From contig JAKSGN010000021.1 in the NCBI GenBank assembly GCA_024180945.1, positions 310,001-374,000 on the forward strand: DNA of 64,000 nt, read 5' to 3'. The notes under the pieces are model-generated. The model ran no database searches, was not told where the DNA came from, and worked only from the letters and a program-made list of their open reading frames with translations. Shown in pieces: positions 1 through 12,555 of this stretch (positions are counted from its first letter, which is position 1; each line of letters opens with the position of its first letter). This stretch comes from Macrophomina tecta. Its lineage: Eukaryota; Ascomycota; Dothideomycetes; Botryosphaeriales; Botryosphaeriaceae. The position numbers were made by a program, and so were the translations under genes.

Positions 1-1937
1 GCAATCGAATCACGTAAGGGTAGATAAAACTGACCAATAAGCGCGGCTTCGTTAACGCAGTTGGCAATGTCTGCACCTGCGAAGCCTGGTGTAAGAGCTG
101 CCAGGCGGCCGGTAAGGAACTCGATATCTTCCTTGGTGACGATCTTCTTCAGATGCACAGAGAAGATCTGCTTGCGACCTTCCATAGTCGGCCTATCAAT
201 GGCAATGTGCCTATCGAAACGGCCAGGACGCATAAGAGCCTTATCAAGCACATCAGGTCTGTTGGTGCCTGCCAGAACGACAACCTGTTCCGACGTGTTG
301 AAACCGTCCATCTCCGTGAGGATTTGGTTCAGGGTACTTTCTCTCTCATCGTTGCCACCGCCGAAGCTCTGCTTCGCTCTTGATTTGCCGATAGCATCGA
401 TTTCATCGATGAAAATAATGCAGGGGGTGCTCTTCCGCGCTGTTGCGAAAAGGTCACGGACTCTAGAGGGGCCGACACCCACGAACATCTCCACGAACTC
501 GGAACCGCTAACGCTGAAGAAAGGCACTTGAGATTCACCGGCAGTGGCCTTAGCGAGCAACGTCTTACCGGTACCGGGAGGACCTGAGAGAATGGCACCA
601 CGCGGGATTTTGGCACCGAGCTTCTGATAGACACCAGGTTCCTTGAGGAAACTGACGAACTCCATGATTTCTTGCTTGGCCTCGTCCATTCCAGCAACGT
701 CAGCAAACTTGACCTTGATATCAGTCTCGTGGTTAAACTTCTTGGCTCGACTCCTTCCCATCCCAAAAATGCCACTTGAGCCTCCAGCGCCTGATCCTGC
801 GCGTCTTGTCAGGAAGAATATTGAACCAATCACCAAGAGAGTGGGTCCAAAGGAAAGAATGGTTGCTATCCAAGGAACTTCGTCAGAGTAGGCGACTGGA
901 ATGCGTTCTGTCGGGGGTATGCCGAGCTGATCTTGTGCCTCGTCCATCTTCCTCTCGAAAGCCTCGACGGAGCCGATTGTGAAGTAGTAGTGGAAGTTGG
1001 GGTTTACTGCCGGAGAGTCGGGGTAAACTGATGCAACGGCCTCTCGGTGTAAATGCACGCGCGCCCTGGACCCGCTCACAACCACGACCTTCTCGACTAA
1101 GCCCTTGTCCAAGAAGGTGCTCCGGAATTCTTGCCAGGTGATCTCCTTTGAGTTTTCGCCGGGAACAATGAGCCGGTAGAGAAGGTACATGACAAAGGCC
1201 GACATGAGGGTGGTACCCAGATCGAGGTTGAGCTCGGCCATGGATGGCTGGCCAGTCTTCTGCTTGTTCTTGTTCTCCTTGCCCTTGTTCTCCTTGCCCT
1301 TCTGTTCGTTGCGTGGGCCAGGATCATGCGAGCCAGCCTTCTGTTGGGGCTCTTCATCCTGGGTCTTTTGCCCCTCGTCCCGCTCGCCATACACGGCATT
1401 GCTAGCAGCCCTCCGCGCTATAGTCATCGTCATTCTGACCAACTTCGCAGCCGTGCCCAAATCCATCGGGGCGCCGTCTTGAAGATTCTTCATGATGTCG
1501 CGCATCTCCTGCGGGATACCCTGTTTCTTCATCTCTTCAAATGCGCGCTCAAACTGCTTGACCTGAGACTTGGGCAGACCCTGCTTTAACCTCGCTAGCA
1601 GCCTGTCCACCTCTTCCTCCTCCTCAGGTGTGAGCCTGGTGTATCCTTTCTCAGGTCCTCGGTCGCTGGCATTTTGATTCGACTCGAATCTGGGGCTAGA
1701 CCTGCTCTTGCCTTCACCTGCCAACTTATCTCCCTTGTTCGCGTCATCTTTGGAATCCTTCGGGTCTTTCGGGTCCTCGGGGGGGATGCTGGCATATGTC
1801 CGTATCCGCTGTTGCTGCAGAAGTGATCTGGAGAGCGCGGGGGCGCGGCTAGGACGGGAAGCGGCGCGGGCGGTGGATGTAATGCCGGCCCTCGATAAGC
1901 GGGCAATGTAGCCTGACCGGAGCGCCAGGGTGGTCAT
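1..1937 (-). CDS. AFG3: Mitochondrial m-AAA protease, AFG3/YTA10-type (partial, 5' part)
   Basis: This is the ATP-dependent zinc protease of the inner mitochondrial membrane, which degrades misfolded membrane proteins and processes some matrix proteins. The first exon runs from 1937 to 35 (634 complete codons). A GTCAGT donor at 34 interrupts the conserved NEAALI-A stretch, so the rest, including the HEXXH protease site, lies beyond the left edge. The N-terminus is Arg/Ser/Ala-rich like a mitochondrial presequence. A charged Gln/Lys linker and two membrane segments follow; the second contains [19 protein letters not shown]. Walker A GPPGTGKT is at residues 452-459, Walker B IIFIDEID at 507-514, and the second region of homology RPGRFDRHI begins at 570. 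The start is the first in-frame ATG. The sequence looks closer to Afg3 than to Yta12, but I did not compute this. Confidence 0.95.
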   Translation of the reverse strand, partial: MTTLALRSGYIARLSRAGITSTARAASRPSRAPALSRSLLQQQRIRTYASIPPEDPKDPKDSKDDANKGDKLAGEGKSRSSPRFESNQNASDRGPEKGYTRLTPEEEEEVDRLLARLKQGLPKSQVKQFERAFEEMKKQGIPQEMRDIMKNLQDGAPMDLGTAAKLVRMTMTIARRAASNAVYGERDEGQKTQDEEPQQKAGSHDPGPRNEQKGKENKGKENKNKQKTGQPSMAELNLDLGTTLMSAFVMYLLYRLIVPGENSKEITWQEFRSTFLDKGLVEKVVVVSGSRARVHLHREAVASVYPDSPAVNPNFHYYFTIGSVEAFERKMDEAQDQLGIPPTERIPVAYSDEVPWIATILSFGPTLLVIGSIFFLTRRAGSGAGGSSGIFGMGRSRAKKFNHETDIKVKFADVAGMDEAKQEIMEFVSFLKEPGVYQKLGAKIPRGAILSGPPGTGKTLLAKATAGESQVPFFSVSGSEFVEMFVGVGPSRVRDLFATARKSTPCIIFIDEIDAIGKSRAKQSFGGGNDERESTLNQILTEMDGFNTSEQVVVLAGTNRPDVLDKALMRPGRFDRHIAIDRPTMEGRKQIFSVHLKKIVTKEDIEFLTGRLAALTPGFAGADIANCVNEAALIGQFYLPLRDSI

Positions 1938-4900
1938 GGTTGCTTCTGGCGGAGGAAGAAGGCGGAGGGCGGGCGAGAGATGTCGGTGGAAGGTGCGAGC
2001 TCAGCGATTCACCATCCACCAAACTGGAACGCGAAGCCGGAAGGGTGGGGGATTGGATGGCGATTGAAGTCGTCGATGCGCGGACGCTCTCTGACGCGAT
2101 GACTTTCTGGATCGAACGTCCGCCGCCTTCCGGGGGCTGAATTGTTCCGTCCCGTCCGCTTACCAAATCGCCGCCGACTCTCCGATTCTCGAACACCGGC
2201 CACCACTTTCAGCCTCGCCGCATCCCGTTATTCATCACTTGCATCTGCAATATTTGCGTTATTCGCCTTCCACCAGTTGATTTCCTCGTAAGAGACCGTG
2301 TTCAGCCAGCTGTCTCGCCGCTCTGGTGCTGGAGCATATTGGTCCTGACATCGGTCCACTGCACCTTTCGAGAAACCGAACTTGTGCAGAGGGATCTCGG
2401 ATTGAATCTTCATCATATCATCCAACTTGTCGACCGTGTATTCGGATGTTCCTCTCGCTACGTGGGTCACTCTCTGTGCGGACGTGTGGCTGATATGCAG
2501 CATTCCGGCTTGTTGATCTGCATCACCCATTCCTGGGCTGGCGTCGATCTCGACCGTGCCTGTGGTACGGTGCTTGTCAACTTTGCCATGAGACAACGCA
2601 AGACAGCCGCCATGGAAGATGAGGAGGTCGCGTCTCTTCACCGTCAGTCTGGCATTTGACTTTAGTATGTTGTCTTCAGATAGCTTCCAATCCGGAGTCT
2701 GACGAGAACTGCCGTTGCACTGTCAAAGCGTTTGCCCCATATTTCCGTCACTCCACTTCGTTCTAGATTCTTCACGATATCCACATTCGTTTATCGGCAC
2801 AGTAACGGTACCGTCAGCACGAGCTCTCGCGTATGGTAACGGTGCAACCTCAGTCATAGCATCTTCAAGCCACGACTTCATTTTTTCTAGTACAGCCACA
2901 TCAATAAAAGGCCCACATCGTTACATGTGTTTCTCCTTCTCTTCAGACTGAAGTATGATGTCACCTGCTCTCGCGTACCCGGTTAGCATGAACATCAAAC
3001 CCATCTACTCTCGTCTCTTCGCTCGGATCTCTATCACAACCAGGCTTACCTCAGCCACCCATGCAGTGGCAGTCCTGTCAGGACGGAGATAACTTCACCA
3101 CCGAATCCAGTACCGAACAAGCACCGCCATAATGCCATCTTTAACCCTCGCACATCCGCCTCCTTCCCATCGGCAGAGCAGGTCCATGAAGATCGCGCCT
3201 GTTTTCAGTTCCTCTAACGCATATCCACCATCCCTTCCTTATCCGGCTCCACCACCACCAAACCTTCGCCTCCTCACCTCCTGTCTCACAACCCGCCGGA
3301 CTCCGCTCCTTCCACCGCCGGTCCAGACCCCTTCGCCTGAGGAAAACTCAGAGCGCCCTCATTTCGCCTATTTCAGCCCTATAACAAAACCCCATTCGGA
3401 TTACGCGTTCAGCCGCGGACCCACCCACCGCATCAGGCAATCGTCCCATCTTCCGAACCATCACCATCCCATATGCAAGCACTTCCCCGCCAGAGCCCAT
3501 GCGCACTACATCGCGGCACGCGTTTCGATTGCCGAGAGTGCGGCAAGCCGCCCTAGGGGCACGCCATCTCTCTCGATACCAAAAACGATGCAGACGTGTG
3601 CGAAGAAAGGCCATAACATCTTTTAATCTCGCCAAACCCATAATACGACCAGCGCTATAAGCTTAGCGTCGTGTTTTGTTCGCGTGACTGGCGTCTGCCA
3701 TTCTTCGTGTTCTCCCGAGAGACATGCCCGAAGAAAAAGAGGGTACATCCCGGCAGGCCAATTGCGGAAACACGAACGTCACAAGGGAGGGGGAAAAAAA
3801 AAAGGCCCTTCGTTGTCCCACTTGCTCCCATATGCCCTGTGCGTAAAGCACGCAAGAAGGATGCAAAGACGCAACGTCATGAGACGCATAACGCGCGCCT
3901 GTTTGATCCACCGCGCCCCTCCCTCTCCAAAAGAGAGAGAGAGAGAGTCTTGTATAGATTGGGAAGAGAGACAGCAAAATCCAGCGATCGACGCGACAAA
4001 AGTGTATCATCTCTTACCCTTCGCTTGCGCAATCCATGCCCCATATCATCCACCGAACCTGCAACCCTTATGGCGCCCTCCAGATGTTAGGCCTTCCAGG
4101 AGCCCCTGCCGCAATAAGAAAAACAGCCACCCATCACCGACCTCCCCTCCACCACTCAATCAAAACAATCAAACCATGATACTCGCCCCTCTCGCTAAAC
4201 AGCTCCACTGATCCCTTCCCGCAGGCCTCCCCTTTTCGGAACCAAGCGGAGATGGAACAACGCGTCGATCAAACGCTCGCGCATCGCGGCAAGAAAAACA
4301 GCGCTAAGTGAACTTCTGTAACACCCCGGGCGAGCATTGCGTCTCGTTCTCGAAGCGGAGGGGACGACAAAAGGGGCCGATCAAACAGCATTAAGACAAG
4401 TGCCGGCACGTAGTGGATGAAACGCATAGACTTTTGGGAAGGGAAAAGGCCCGCGACGGCTCGTTCCCTTCCCTTTCCGTCCAAAACAGCGGCGCGCGCT
4501 TTCAAAGTTCAGGAGAAACATCACAGCCGTCCACTAAGCGTAAAAAGAGACGTAGTAGAACACCGGTGTTTCGAATGTAGCAAAGTAAGCCAAAAGACCT
4601 AAGAGGATGGAAGAATGTACTTAGGAGAGAGGGTCGAAAAAGAACGCGCGTTCTCTCGCCCTGTCGTCCGTCTTCCGCCACCCCCCGTCTTTCTATCCTT
4701 CATTTCCGCCGTAGTAGTATCTACAATCCTCTCCACACATGCAGCGAAGGGCGTGCGCGGCATCAAAGCCTACACCATCCTCTCAAACCGCCGCTCTTCC
4801 CCCGCCACGAAACAATAAAACCCATGGTTTCCAGGAAGAGGGATCAAAGCTCTGATCTTGGAAACACTCCCGTAAGAATCGAATGTGAAAGTAGAAGGAG

Positions 4901-5648
4901 AAGCCATGAATAAAAAGAACACGAACAATACGAAAACGATTATTACAACGCCATTCGTCGTTTCGGGAGTGATCATCGCAGATATCACTCCTTGTCCCTT
5001 TTACTTTTTCCCTCCGCGAAAACGTCTGTGAAAAGAAATTCAAAGACCCATATGAACAACTCAAAGATTTCCTCCCCACAATGCAGAGCATTAATGCGCA
5101 GGCGTTATTTACAACAAGACGAGCGCAAGTAGACCCCTTTCCCAAACTTTTGCCGTAGCAGTCGTAAAGTGGTAACAAGGGTACTTTTTCGAATGCTCTT
5201 TGGAAGAACCTCCGGACGAAGCGAAGAACATAGAAAGAAAACGCTGCAGCGCTCAGCGGCGCAAGGGTATAAACATGCGTGAGCCCCCCCCAAAAAAAAA
5301 CCGTCCTTTTCCTGTATAAAATAAACAAAAAGCTGGGTAGATAAGGGGGGGCTTAAGAAAGTATTACACGACCTCTTCTCCAGAGAGTCAGACCGGACGT
5401 ATTAGGCCACGCGTGTAAGGGGATATTTTTAAACAAGAGAAAAGGAAACAAGGGAGGAAAAAAGCGACAGTAAGAGTGTTAGACACTAGGTTTAGAGAGA
5501 GACTGGTGGGGGGTATCGAATTATCCAATGTGGGTGATCTTCCATACCCTGATCTGCAACCCGTGCTACCCGACTGCAAAGCAACGCAGCCCGCAAGCGT
5601 GATAGAGCTGCAAAAGTAAATAAGAGAAATCTCAAACAAAAGGAGTCG
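1938..5648. other. Intergenic, no supported gene
   Basis: This 3.7-kb stretch separates the 5' end of the m-AAA protease gene from the 3' end of the Ser/Thr-rich membrane protein gene. The first few hundred bases must hold the protease promoter. Open frames are short, overlap on both strands and match no family I know. A minus-strand frame at 2228-2641 reads as a plausible 137-residue soluble protein ending in ADASDE, but it opens with GTG and has no recognisable domain. Around 3930-3945 there is a short GA tract, and 4800-5400 is relatively A/T-rich. Confidence 0.5.
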
Positions 5649-7775
5649 TTAAACATCTTCCGTGAACCGTGAACCACGTGAGCCGTCGTGCGACGGGTGG
5701 CTTCGCCCTAGTGTGCCGCGGCTTGACGGCCGGACCGGCGAATCTGGGCTCAAACTCTCACCGGGTCCCCACAGCATCGAATTGTGCTGCCCTATTGGAC
5801 CTTGATGCACTACAGGCGTTCGCGCTGGGCTGGGCCGTAACGTCTCCATCGTCTCTTTTCCAGTACCAGGGCGGCGCGCCGACTCAGAACCTTCGGCAAC
5901 AGCACCTAATCCAGCCCCAGCAAGGGCGGCAGCGGCAGCTGGAGACATTGGTGGCGTAGAGCTACCGTGTCCGCCATAGAAGCCATGGCTGTCGCGATAG
6001 AAAGAACCGGAGAACGTGTCATTTGTGGCGTTGTCGTCGTCAAAAGGATCTTCTGAGCTCATGCCAGGGCTGAATGCGGATGGCAGCTTGCGACCCGATA
6101 TACGCTGGAATCCTCGCTCTTGAGGCTCTGGTGTTGTTGCTCCGTATTCCTTGTTTCCAGAAAATCGACCCAACAATCCGGCAACCGGGAAAGCACTGGC
6201 TCGCTGCGACATGCTTTGGCTAGCTCCACCAGCTTCGCCAGGCGAAAGAGGATCAGCGAAAGGATCCTCAGCACCATCAGGAGCCTGACCTAAACGCTGG
6301 GTGTTCTTCTGCTTTTGCTTGTACCACCGGAGAAGAATCAGTGCTATAATAAGCAAGACAGCCAAACCTGCGAGGCCACCAACAATACCACCGACGAGCT
6401 TTGTTGTCGGAACGCCACTTCCACCATCGCCGCTGTCCGAGGAGTCACTAGCTCCGGCGGTGGCAGTGCTTCCACTGCTACCAGTAACCGAGGGCGCACC
6501 ACCAAAGATGATCGATGATTCAGTGGAGGATGCTTCCGAGGACGATGTAGAAGACGACTCAGATGACGCAGTCGAAGATGCAGAGGTTAGGGAGATAGAT
6601 GTACTTGCAGATGGGCTCGCAGACAGCGTTGTCGATATACTCGCCAAGATCTCTGAAGTAAGATCGGTGGAGACCGGGGAGGAGGCCACACCGGATGGAG
6701 AAGAAGTAGCGGCAGGGGACGTTTCGCCGGTGGGAGAAGAAGATGCATCGCCAGATGGTGAGGAGGTGGATTCGCCAGTTGGAGACGATGTTTCTCCGCC
6801 GGCTGGAGATGAAGTGGCCTCGCCGGTTGGCGAGGAGGTCGTACTGCTGGTTGGTAAAGAAGTTGCACCGCCTGTTGGGGAAGAGGTTGCAGCACCAGTC
6901 GGTGAAGATGTAGCTCCTGTCGGTGAGGAGGCTGTAGATCCACTCGAGCTTTCACCTGCGGATGCAGCACCCACAGGAACATCCGAGGAGGTGCTGGTCG
7001 TCGACGTCGATGATGGTGATGGGGAAGGAGTTCCAAGGACTGCTCAATGAAACATTAGCTCAAACAATGTTCAGCAAGACTTGAAACGGAACTTACGAGA
7101 AGAGGTCGTGCCAAACGGCAGTGGCGTACCGCCAGGAGTCGTCATCGAACCGACTGGTGCTGTTGAAGATGAGAGATTAGGTGTCTGTGGTGTGGCTACA
7201 GAAGAAGGTGCTGTGTTTGTTGTAGTTTGTGCTGTTGAGTCTGTAGTGCTCAAGGAAGAGGTAATTGGTGGCGTTGAGTCTGCCGAGTTGAAAGGGTAAG
7301 ACGGTACGGCAGGGACGGTGAGGTCGCTCGGAAAAGCAGGCACGCTTGGGACCTGAGGGAAGCTGGCAGTGGTCGTTGCAGAGGTAGAAGTCGAGGACGT
7401 GGTGGGTGTTGACGAAATCGCTTGTCCAGCAGAGCTCGCCGCTACTGCAGAGCTCATGGTCTTGATGCCAACAGTGTTCCCATTCTGATCAATTTGCCGC
7501 ACAACAGTAACCACAGTAACTTCACCAGCCTCCTCAGGATCAATCTGTTGCCGGTGGATAAGTCTGTGTCGCAGGCCTAACTTCCGGTGATCGCCCCGTT
7601 TCTCGCGTAGTAGTAGAGGCTCGTCAATGTGCGGAGCTGGTGTCGGCGTGGGCGAGTTCTCCACCACCGTCTCCTTCATAATCTGCATACGTCCAAAGCC
7701 ATTTGCGACATTGTCTGCAGCGTAAATGCGGCTGGAGCCGCGGTCGGTCCGCCGCCGCTTCGCCGGGCCCTCCAT
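5649..7775 (-). CDS. Ser/Thr-rich single-pass membrane protein with tandem-repeat stalk
   Basis: Two exons, 7775-7097 and 7039-5649, give 689 residues. The intron has a GTAAGT donor at 7096, a GCTAATG branch motif and a GAGCAG acceptor. Residues 1-100 are charged and conserved-looking, with GEVTVVTVVRQIDQNGN. Residues about 110-260 are Ser/Thr/Pro-rich. About 263-340 is a tandem array of units such as SSPTGEAT. A single membrane helix lies near 437-460, followed by the basic stop-transfer RWYKQKQKN and a cytosolic tail of about 225 residues. This is the layout of fungal Mid2/Wsc-like wall-stress sensors: a glycosylated stalk, a helix and a signalling tail. No signal peptide is visible at the N-terminus, so either a 5' exon is missing or the protein inserts as a signal-less type. 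The sensor role is inference. Confidence 0.8.
6705..6945 (-). repeat. In-frame minisatellite coding for SPTGxxTS repeats
   Basis: Inside the second exon of the Ser/Thr-rich membrane protein, a unit of about 24-27 bp repeats roughly ten times. On the plus strand it is recognisable as variants of tcgccggttggagaagaggt. Each copy encodes about eight residues of the type SSPTGEAT, with substitutions but no frame loss. Such arrays commonly vary in copy number between strains and set the length of an O-mannosylated stalk. Confidence 0.75.
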
Positions 7776-9733
7776 GGCGGCGGCGGGGACGGGGGAAAAC
7801 GAGTAGTAATTGCGAGAGCCGTTGCTGCGCCAAGGTCTCGGTGACAGGGCCCGCGGGCGCTGTCCTGGCGACCACGGGCGAAAGGGTTAAGAGTCCAGCG
7901 GACGCGGGCGGTAGCGAAGGTCCGGGAGCCACGGGTGAAAGAGCGCAAAAGAGCGGGCGTCGTCTTCCAGTCGATGGGCAAATGGTCTATGTACGCGGTC
8001 TGGGGGTGTACGGGAAACGAATGGACGCCAGTCGGTGCGGGACTGGCAGCGCTCTGCTCCTGCGGGCTAGATGTCAACTCGATCGCCCTGAACTGTGCAG
8101 CAGGATCGGTGGAGGATCGGCGCGACGCACCTTGAGATTACCTCAACGCTGCTGCATTTGCGGTTATGTACGGAGAGGGAGTCGTGGAGGGCGGAGGGTT
8201 GCGCAGGCGCGGTGGTGTTTGATTGCGGCGGCCGTTCCACGCTGTGCGACGGAGAAAAGTGGACTGAGGTGGCTCGAGGGTGCCGTGTCTGAGTATTGAG
8301 CGAGCGATGCGTCTCAGACGTGCTTCGTCGTGGGGCCTCGCGCACTGGGGAGCGGTGCACGGGGGGGCGGGCTTGTCGACGTCGCGGGCGGGCCTCGCGC
8401 AAGAGAGGCGGAGCGAGCGAAGGGGAGCGTGGTGAGCGTTGCAGCGAGTGTGGAGGATGGGAGAGCTTGGTGCGGGTACGCTGCTTGGCTGCTGTGGCCC
8501 GGCGGAGCTAGTGCAGACTCGGCGGCGCAATATAAGAATCCCTGCTCCAATTCATTACCCGCCAATTGCTGCTATGAATAGCCGTGCATGCGTGGGTGCT
8601 AAATCCTAGCAGCGCACGCGATCGGGCAGGTAGTAACCTCAGTGCGCGCCGGGGCGTGCGACGGGGCGGCCAGGCAAACACGGCGCTGGGATGGTGCGAG
8701 GGCTGCCAGCCTGCCGTGCACGCATCCACGGCAGCGGCCGCGACGAGGCTCTGTGGTGGCTCCCGCCGCGTCGCTGGCGAGGGGCCTGGTGCGGGTGGAG
8801 GGCGAGCGGGCGGCGGCGAAGTTGCTGCAAAGCCTGCCAGCCAGCGCCAGCGCCCGCCGGCACGCACACGGCGCGACTGCCTGTCCGGGTATCCCAGCAC
8901 GCAGGGCGTGAGCGCAGCGCTCGCACCCATGGCCGTCACGGCATCGACGTCCATCGCGATCAGTCAGGATCACCGCGAGAGCAGCCAGCCCGCCGCCGGA
9001 TCTGCGCCTAGCTCGCCGCTGCCCATTCGCCGCCGCCGCCCTCTGCGTCCACGTCGACGCGGCACGGCGTGCGAGGGGGGCTGCACTGCACTCTGCACTC
9101 TGCAGGCACAGCGCAGAGAGCCATGCTCCTGGCGGCCAAACATAGAATAGCCCTCGGTTCCGTGTGCCTCTCGAGCGCTCTGGGCGTGTCGGGCCGAGCG
9201 CAGCGGGCAGAACAGACGACTGCTAACGGCATCGGTCGCTGCGCGCGAGTGTTTGCGTGACCTCGCGGCCGGGGTTGCAGAGGCTGGTCGTCTCAAGTCG
9301 TCGCGCTGACTGGCTACAGGCCGCCACACGCATGAAACACGTCTGGCGTCCGCTGCTGCATTCACGTGCACGCGCTCTTTCATCGCTCCAACCAGCGCGG
9401 CCCGTCTCGTCGCCCGCAACGTCATGGCGCGTTGCCCTGCATCATTCGAGAAGAATCGTGCGCCGTCCCCGCAACACCTGGCTCAGCCTCCTCACAGCCA
9501 TCCCGGTGCGGTGTGAGCCACGCCCGCTCGACTCTTGATCGCAGCCACCCGCCCGAATCCTCAGCCCCTCCCAAAACCCGCCGTTTGTTTATGTCTGGCC
9601 CGACCATCCGCATGCCGAGCGTCGCAGCCTGTCCCGAAGCGCTGGCCGGCCGCAAGGAGAGGGCGTGAGATCGATCTTCTGCCGTCATCGCCCCGTCACG
9701 TTCCTCGCGACGAACGCGATCGCCCAGGTAGCC
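7776..9733. other. GC-rich divergent intergenic region
   Basis: This 1.96-kb region lies between two divergently transcribed genes and must carry both promoters. It is rich in CpG and GCC/GCG trinucleotides, so long open frames exist in all six phases. None resembles a known family or carries clear introns. I see no RNA gene. Confidence 0.5.
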
Positions 9734-12095
9734 ATGCAGATGCCAGCCCCGCCCGCGCTACCTCCCCGCGCCCGTGCCGACACCGTCCACCTTACTCCCT
9801 ACACCGACGAGCCTCCGCCGTATGCGGAAGTTGGAGAACACGCCTCAGGCATGCATCCGTTGCACGCTCTGGCAACCAACGACCCGCGCTCCTCGTCCAC
9901 CCAGTCGCTCGTGCCCGTCGACACCGACCGCCGAGATGGCCGCCGCAAGCTGCTCCTCATCTATATCCATGGCTTCATGGGCGACGAAACTAGCTTCCAG
10001 AGCTTCCCCGCACACGTCCACAATCTGGTTACCGTGACGTTGAGAGAGACTCATGTGGTCCATACCAAGATATACCCAAAGTATCGTGCTAGGAATACGA
10101 TAGAGCATGCGACGGAGCAATTTAGTAAATGGTCGGTAGCTTCCGAATCGGGGTGACTGCTTTGGTGTGCCAGAGGACTGATTGCGGCCCAGGCTCACTC
10201 CCCACGCCACCCCCGACACAGACATTATCCTTCTTGGGCACTCAATGGGTGGCCTGCTCTCCGCCGAGGTGGTGTTGCTTCCTCCCCATGGCCCTGCGGC
10301 TTTTATGGGCCAAGCCTTCCGGCACCGCATCCTAGGGTTCATAAACTTCGATGTGCCATTCCTAGGAATGCATCCTGGGATTATTGGGGCCGGCTTGAGC
10401 AGTATATTCCGCCCTGCAGAGGACAAGCCTCCTGAGCAAGGCTCAGAACAGGCTCAGCAAGCTTCCCACTCTCACCAGAACTATCCCTCTGCGCACAGTA
10501 GCGTGAGCACTCTTGATCTAGGCCCACCCCTTAGGAACGATACCCTCTTCTCTACGAAGCCAAACGACCCCAACTACAACCCCCGCTTTGACAACGACGT
10601 CATCCTTCCGGTGCGCAAAGGCTGGGAGAACGCTCTGCATTTCATCACAAAACATTCCGACGGGCTAGTGCAGGCGGGAAGGCAATATGTCAGATCGCAT
10701 CTCGAGTTTGGTGGCGCTATGGCAGATTACCCCAGTCTCAAGAAACGGTACAAGCGTGCTCGTGCCCTTGATGAAGAGGACGAGGCCAAGCGAAGAGTAG
10801 CCGTATCCACCGTGGGCCGCAATCCTCATTATGTCCCACGTGTTCGCTTTGTGAACTTTTACACTGCAAGCACTGGCCGCCCTAAAAAGCCGAAGACACC
10901 GGAAGCTGGGGTTATATCCACCGATTTTGGAATTTCGGACCTGAGCCTCGCGTCGTCGAGTCAAGATCTTCGGTTGAGTCCAAGTCAGTCACAGTCAATC
11001 AGCCCGAGCATTTCCGTGCAGGCTCCTGGGAATGCTGCGTCTCCCGAGGTTGAGGCGTTTCAAGCGGACGTGGAAATGGAGCATGTTGCCCCGATGCCGA
11101 TGAGCGATCACGACTTAACGCCTACCAACTCCATAGACCAGGACACTACTTCAGCTGGGAGTATCCTGTCTCTCTCGGAAATGCCTCCTCCGCCTGTGGA
11201 GCCTCTCCTCCCGGAATTGGACAATTGTTCGGATGAAGAAGTTCGTAAAGCAACTCTAAAGGAACACGAGCAAGCCCTCAAAGAGTACAAGCGTGCTCTG
11301 AAGGAACGAAACAATTTGATCAAGCAACGGGCCAAGGCGGAGGAGAGGCTTGCCAAGGAGGCGAAGAAAGAAGAGAAACGAATCCAAAAGGCCAAGGCAA
11401 AGGAGGAGAAAGAGCAGACAAAGCAAGCGGAGGCAGAGAACCAGAAGTATGGTGAAGAATTACGTCTGGAACAGGAGCGCCAGCGCCTGGAAGCAGAAAG
11501 CCAGCGTATGGCTGAGGCGGAGCGCGAACGTCTAAGAGTTCAGCGGAAAATGCTTGGCTTGCCGCCTGAAGATGAAGATACTGAGACTTTTCAAGAGGTG
11601 CAAGCCGAGAAAGACACAAATCCCGGGGGAGTAACAAAGCCCAGGGAGGATGTGCAGCCCGACAAGTCCGCACAGCTTGAGAAATTCACGTCCCATGGAC
11701 GCTCGAGGTCGCTCACGCCCTCAGCGTCTCGTACGGTGAGCCCTTCTCCATCCGCCTCTACTACACCTCACCATAGATCTTCATCCCAAGGCGCTCTTCT
11801 TTCTCCATCGGTATCGCTGTCCGCGAGTCAGCAAACTTCTGGTGTCGAAAAGAAGAAAAGAGATCGCAAGTTTTGCATTCTACCCGACAAGGATCCCCGC
11901 ACTGGCCAGCGCGATCCTGCATGGATACGCGTTTTCATGGAGGGCATGGACGAAGTAGGCGCCCACTGCGGGCTGTTCTTTGTCAGCGAAACATACGAGC
12001 GGCTGGTCGGTGAGGTTGCTGAGAAGATTGAGCGCTGGGTGTTGGATGATGTGAGCGAGCGCGCTGTGAGGGAATTAGAGAGTCAGATCATCTAA
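9734..12095 (+). CDS. Alpha/beta-hydrolase (DUF676-like serine esterase) with C-terminal coiled coil
   Basis: Two exons, 9734-10131 and 10193-12095, encode 766 residues. The intron starts GTCGGT after TG of a Trp codon and ends GGCCCAG, joining the protein as FSKW-LTPHATPDTD. This restores the strand before the nucleophile elbow. The N-terminal hydrolase core begins with LLLIYIHGFMGDETSF, the oxyanion-hole region, and carries GHSMGG at residues 148-153 with Ser150 as probable nucleophile. Residues about 480-590 form a strongly charged Lys/Glu/Gln coiled coil. A Ser-rich linker and a conserved-looking C-terminus follow. ATG 9734 is the first in-frame ATG. The family suggests lipid or ester hydrolysis, and the substrate is unknown. 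The main uncertainty is the slightly unusual donor. Confidence 0.85.
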
Positions 12096-12555
12096 GACAC
12101 GCTTCGTTTGGACGGTTATGATTTGATCCTTGGAGTATAAAATTGCATGATACCCCATGGTGGAACGTGTCCCAATGCGTAATGCGGAGGCAATGGTGTA
12201 CGAGAAGGCGCAGTAACATAGACGCCGGACGATCTTTCCTTAGACTTAACCAACCATATTACGCTTAATGAATAAACCCAATTGCAGCGTGATGATGCCG
12301 ATACGCCCGTGCTAGGGTCCGATGGTGCGCTGAGTGTGGGCTCGTTACGACAAGGATGCGTGAACCTTGCCCGACAGAGATGCATTAGTATTGCCTTGCT
12401 AATGCCACCATAGCAGTGGAAGACAAATCCTGACGAGCGTTATCTTGCTCGCATTCGTGAATCTTTGTCATTCTCTGTGCAGTCTCCTGTCTGATAACCA
12501 CCTTTCTTTTTTTTTTCTTCTTCTTATAACTTGACGCGTGGCAATAATACATGAT
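12096..12555. other. Convergent intergenic region
   Basis: This 460-bp gap lies between the 3' ends of two convergent genes. It contains a polypyrimidine tract near 12505-12525. I see no gene in it. Confidence 0.5.

Noticed and set aside
329..775. Minus-strand frame of 148 codons over the m-AAA region
   Set aside because: It is out of frame with the Walker A and B motifs, which lie in another minus-strand frame open from 1937 to 35.
2228..2641. Minus-strand frame of 137 codons as a gene
   Set aside because: It opens with GTG, no domain is recognised, and an opposite-strand frame of similar length overlaps it. It is mentioned only as weak potential.
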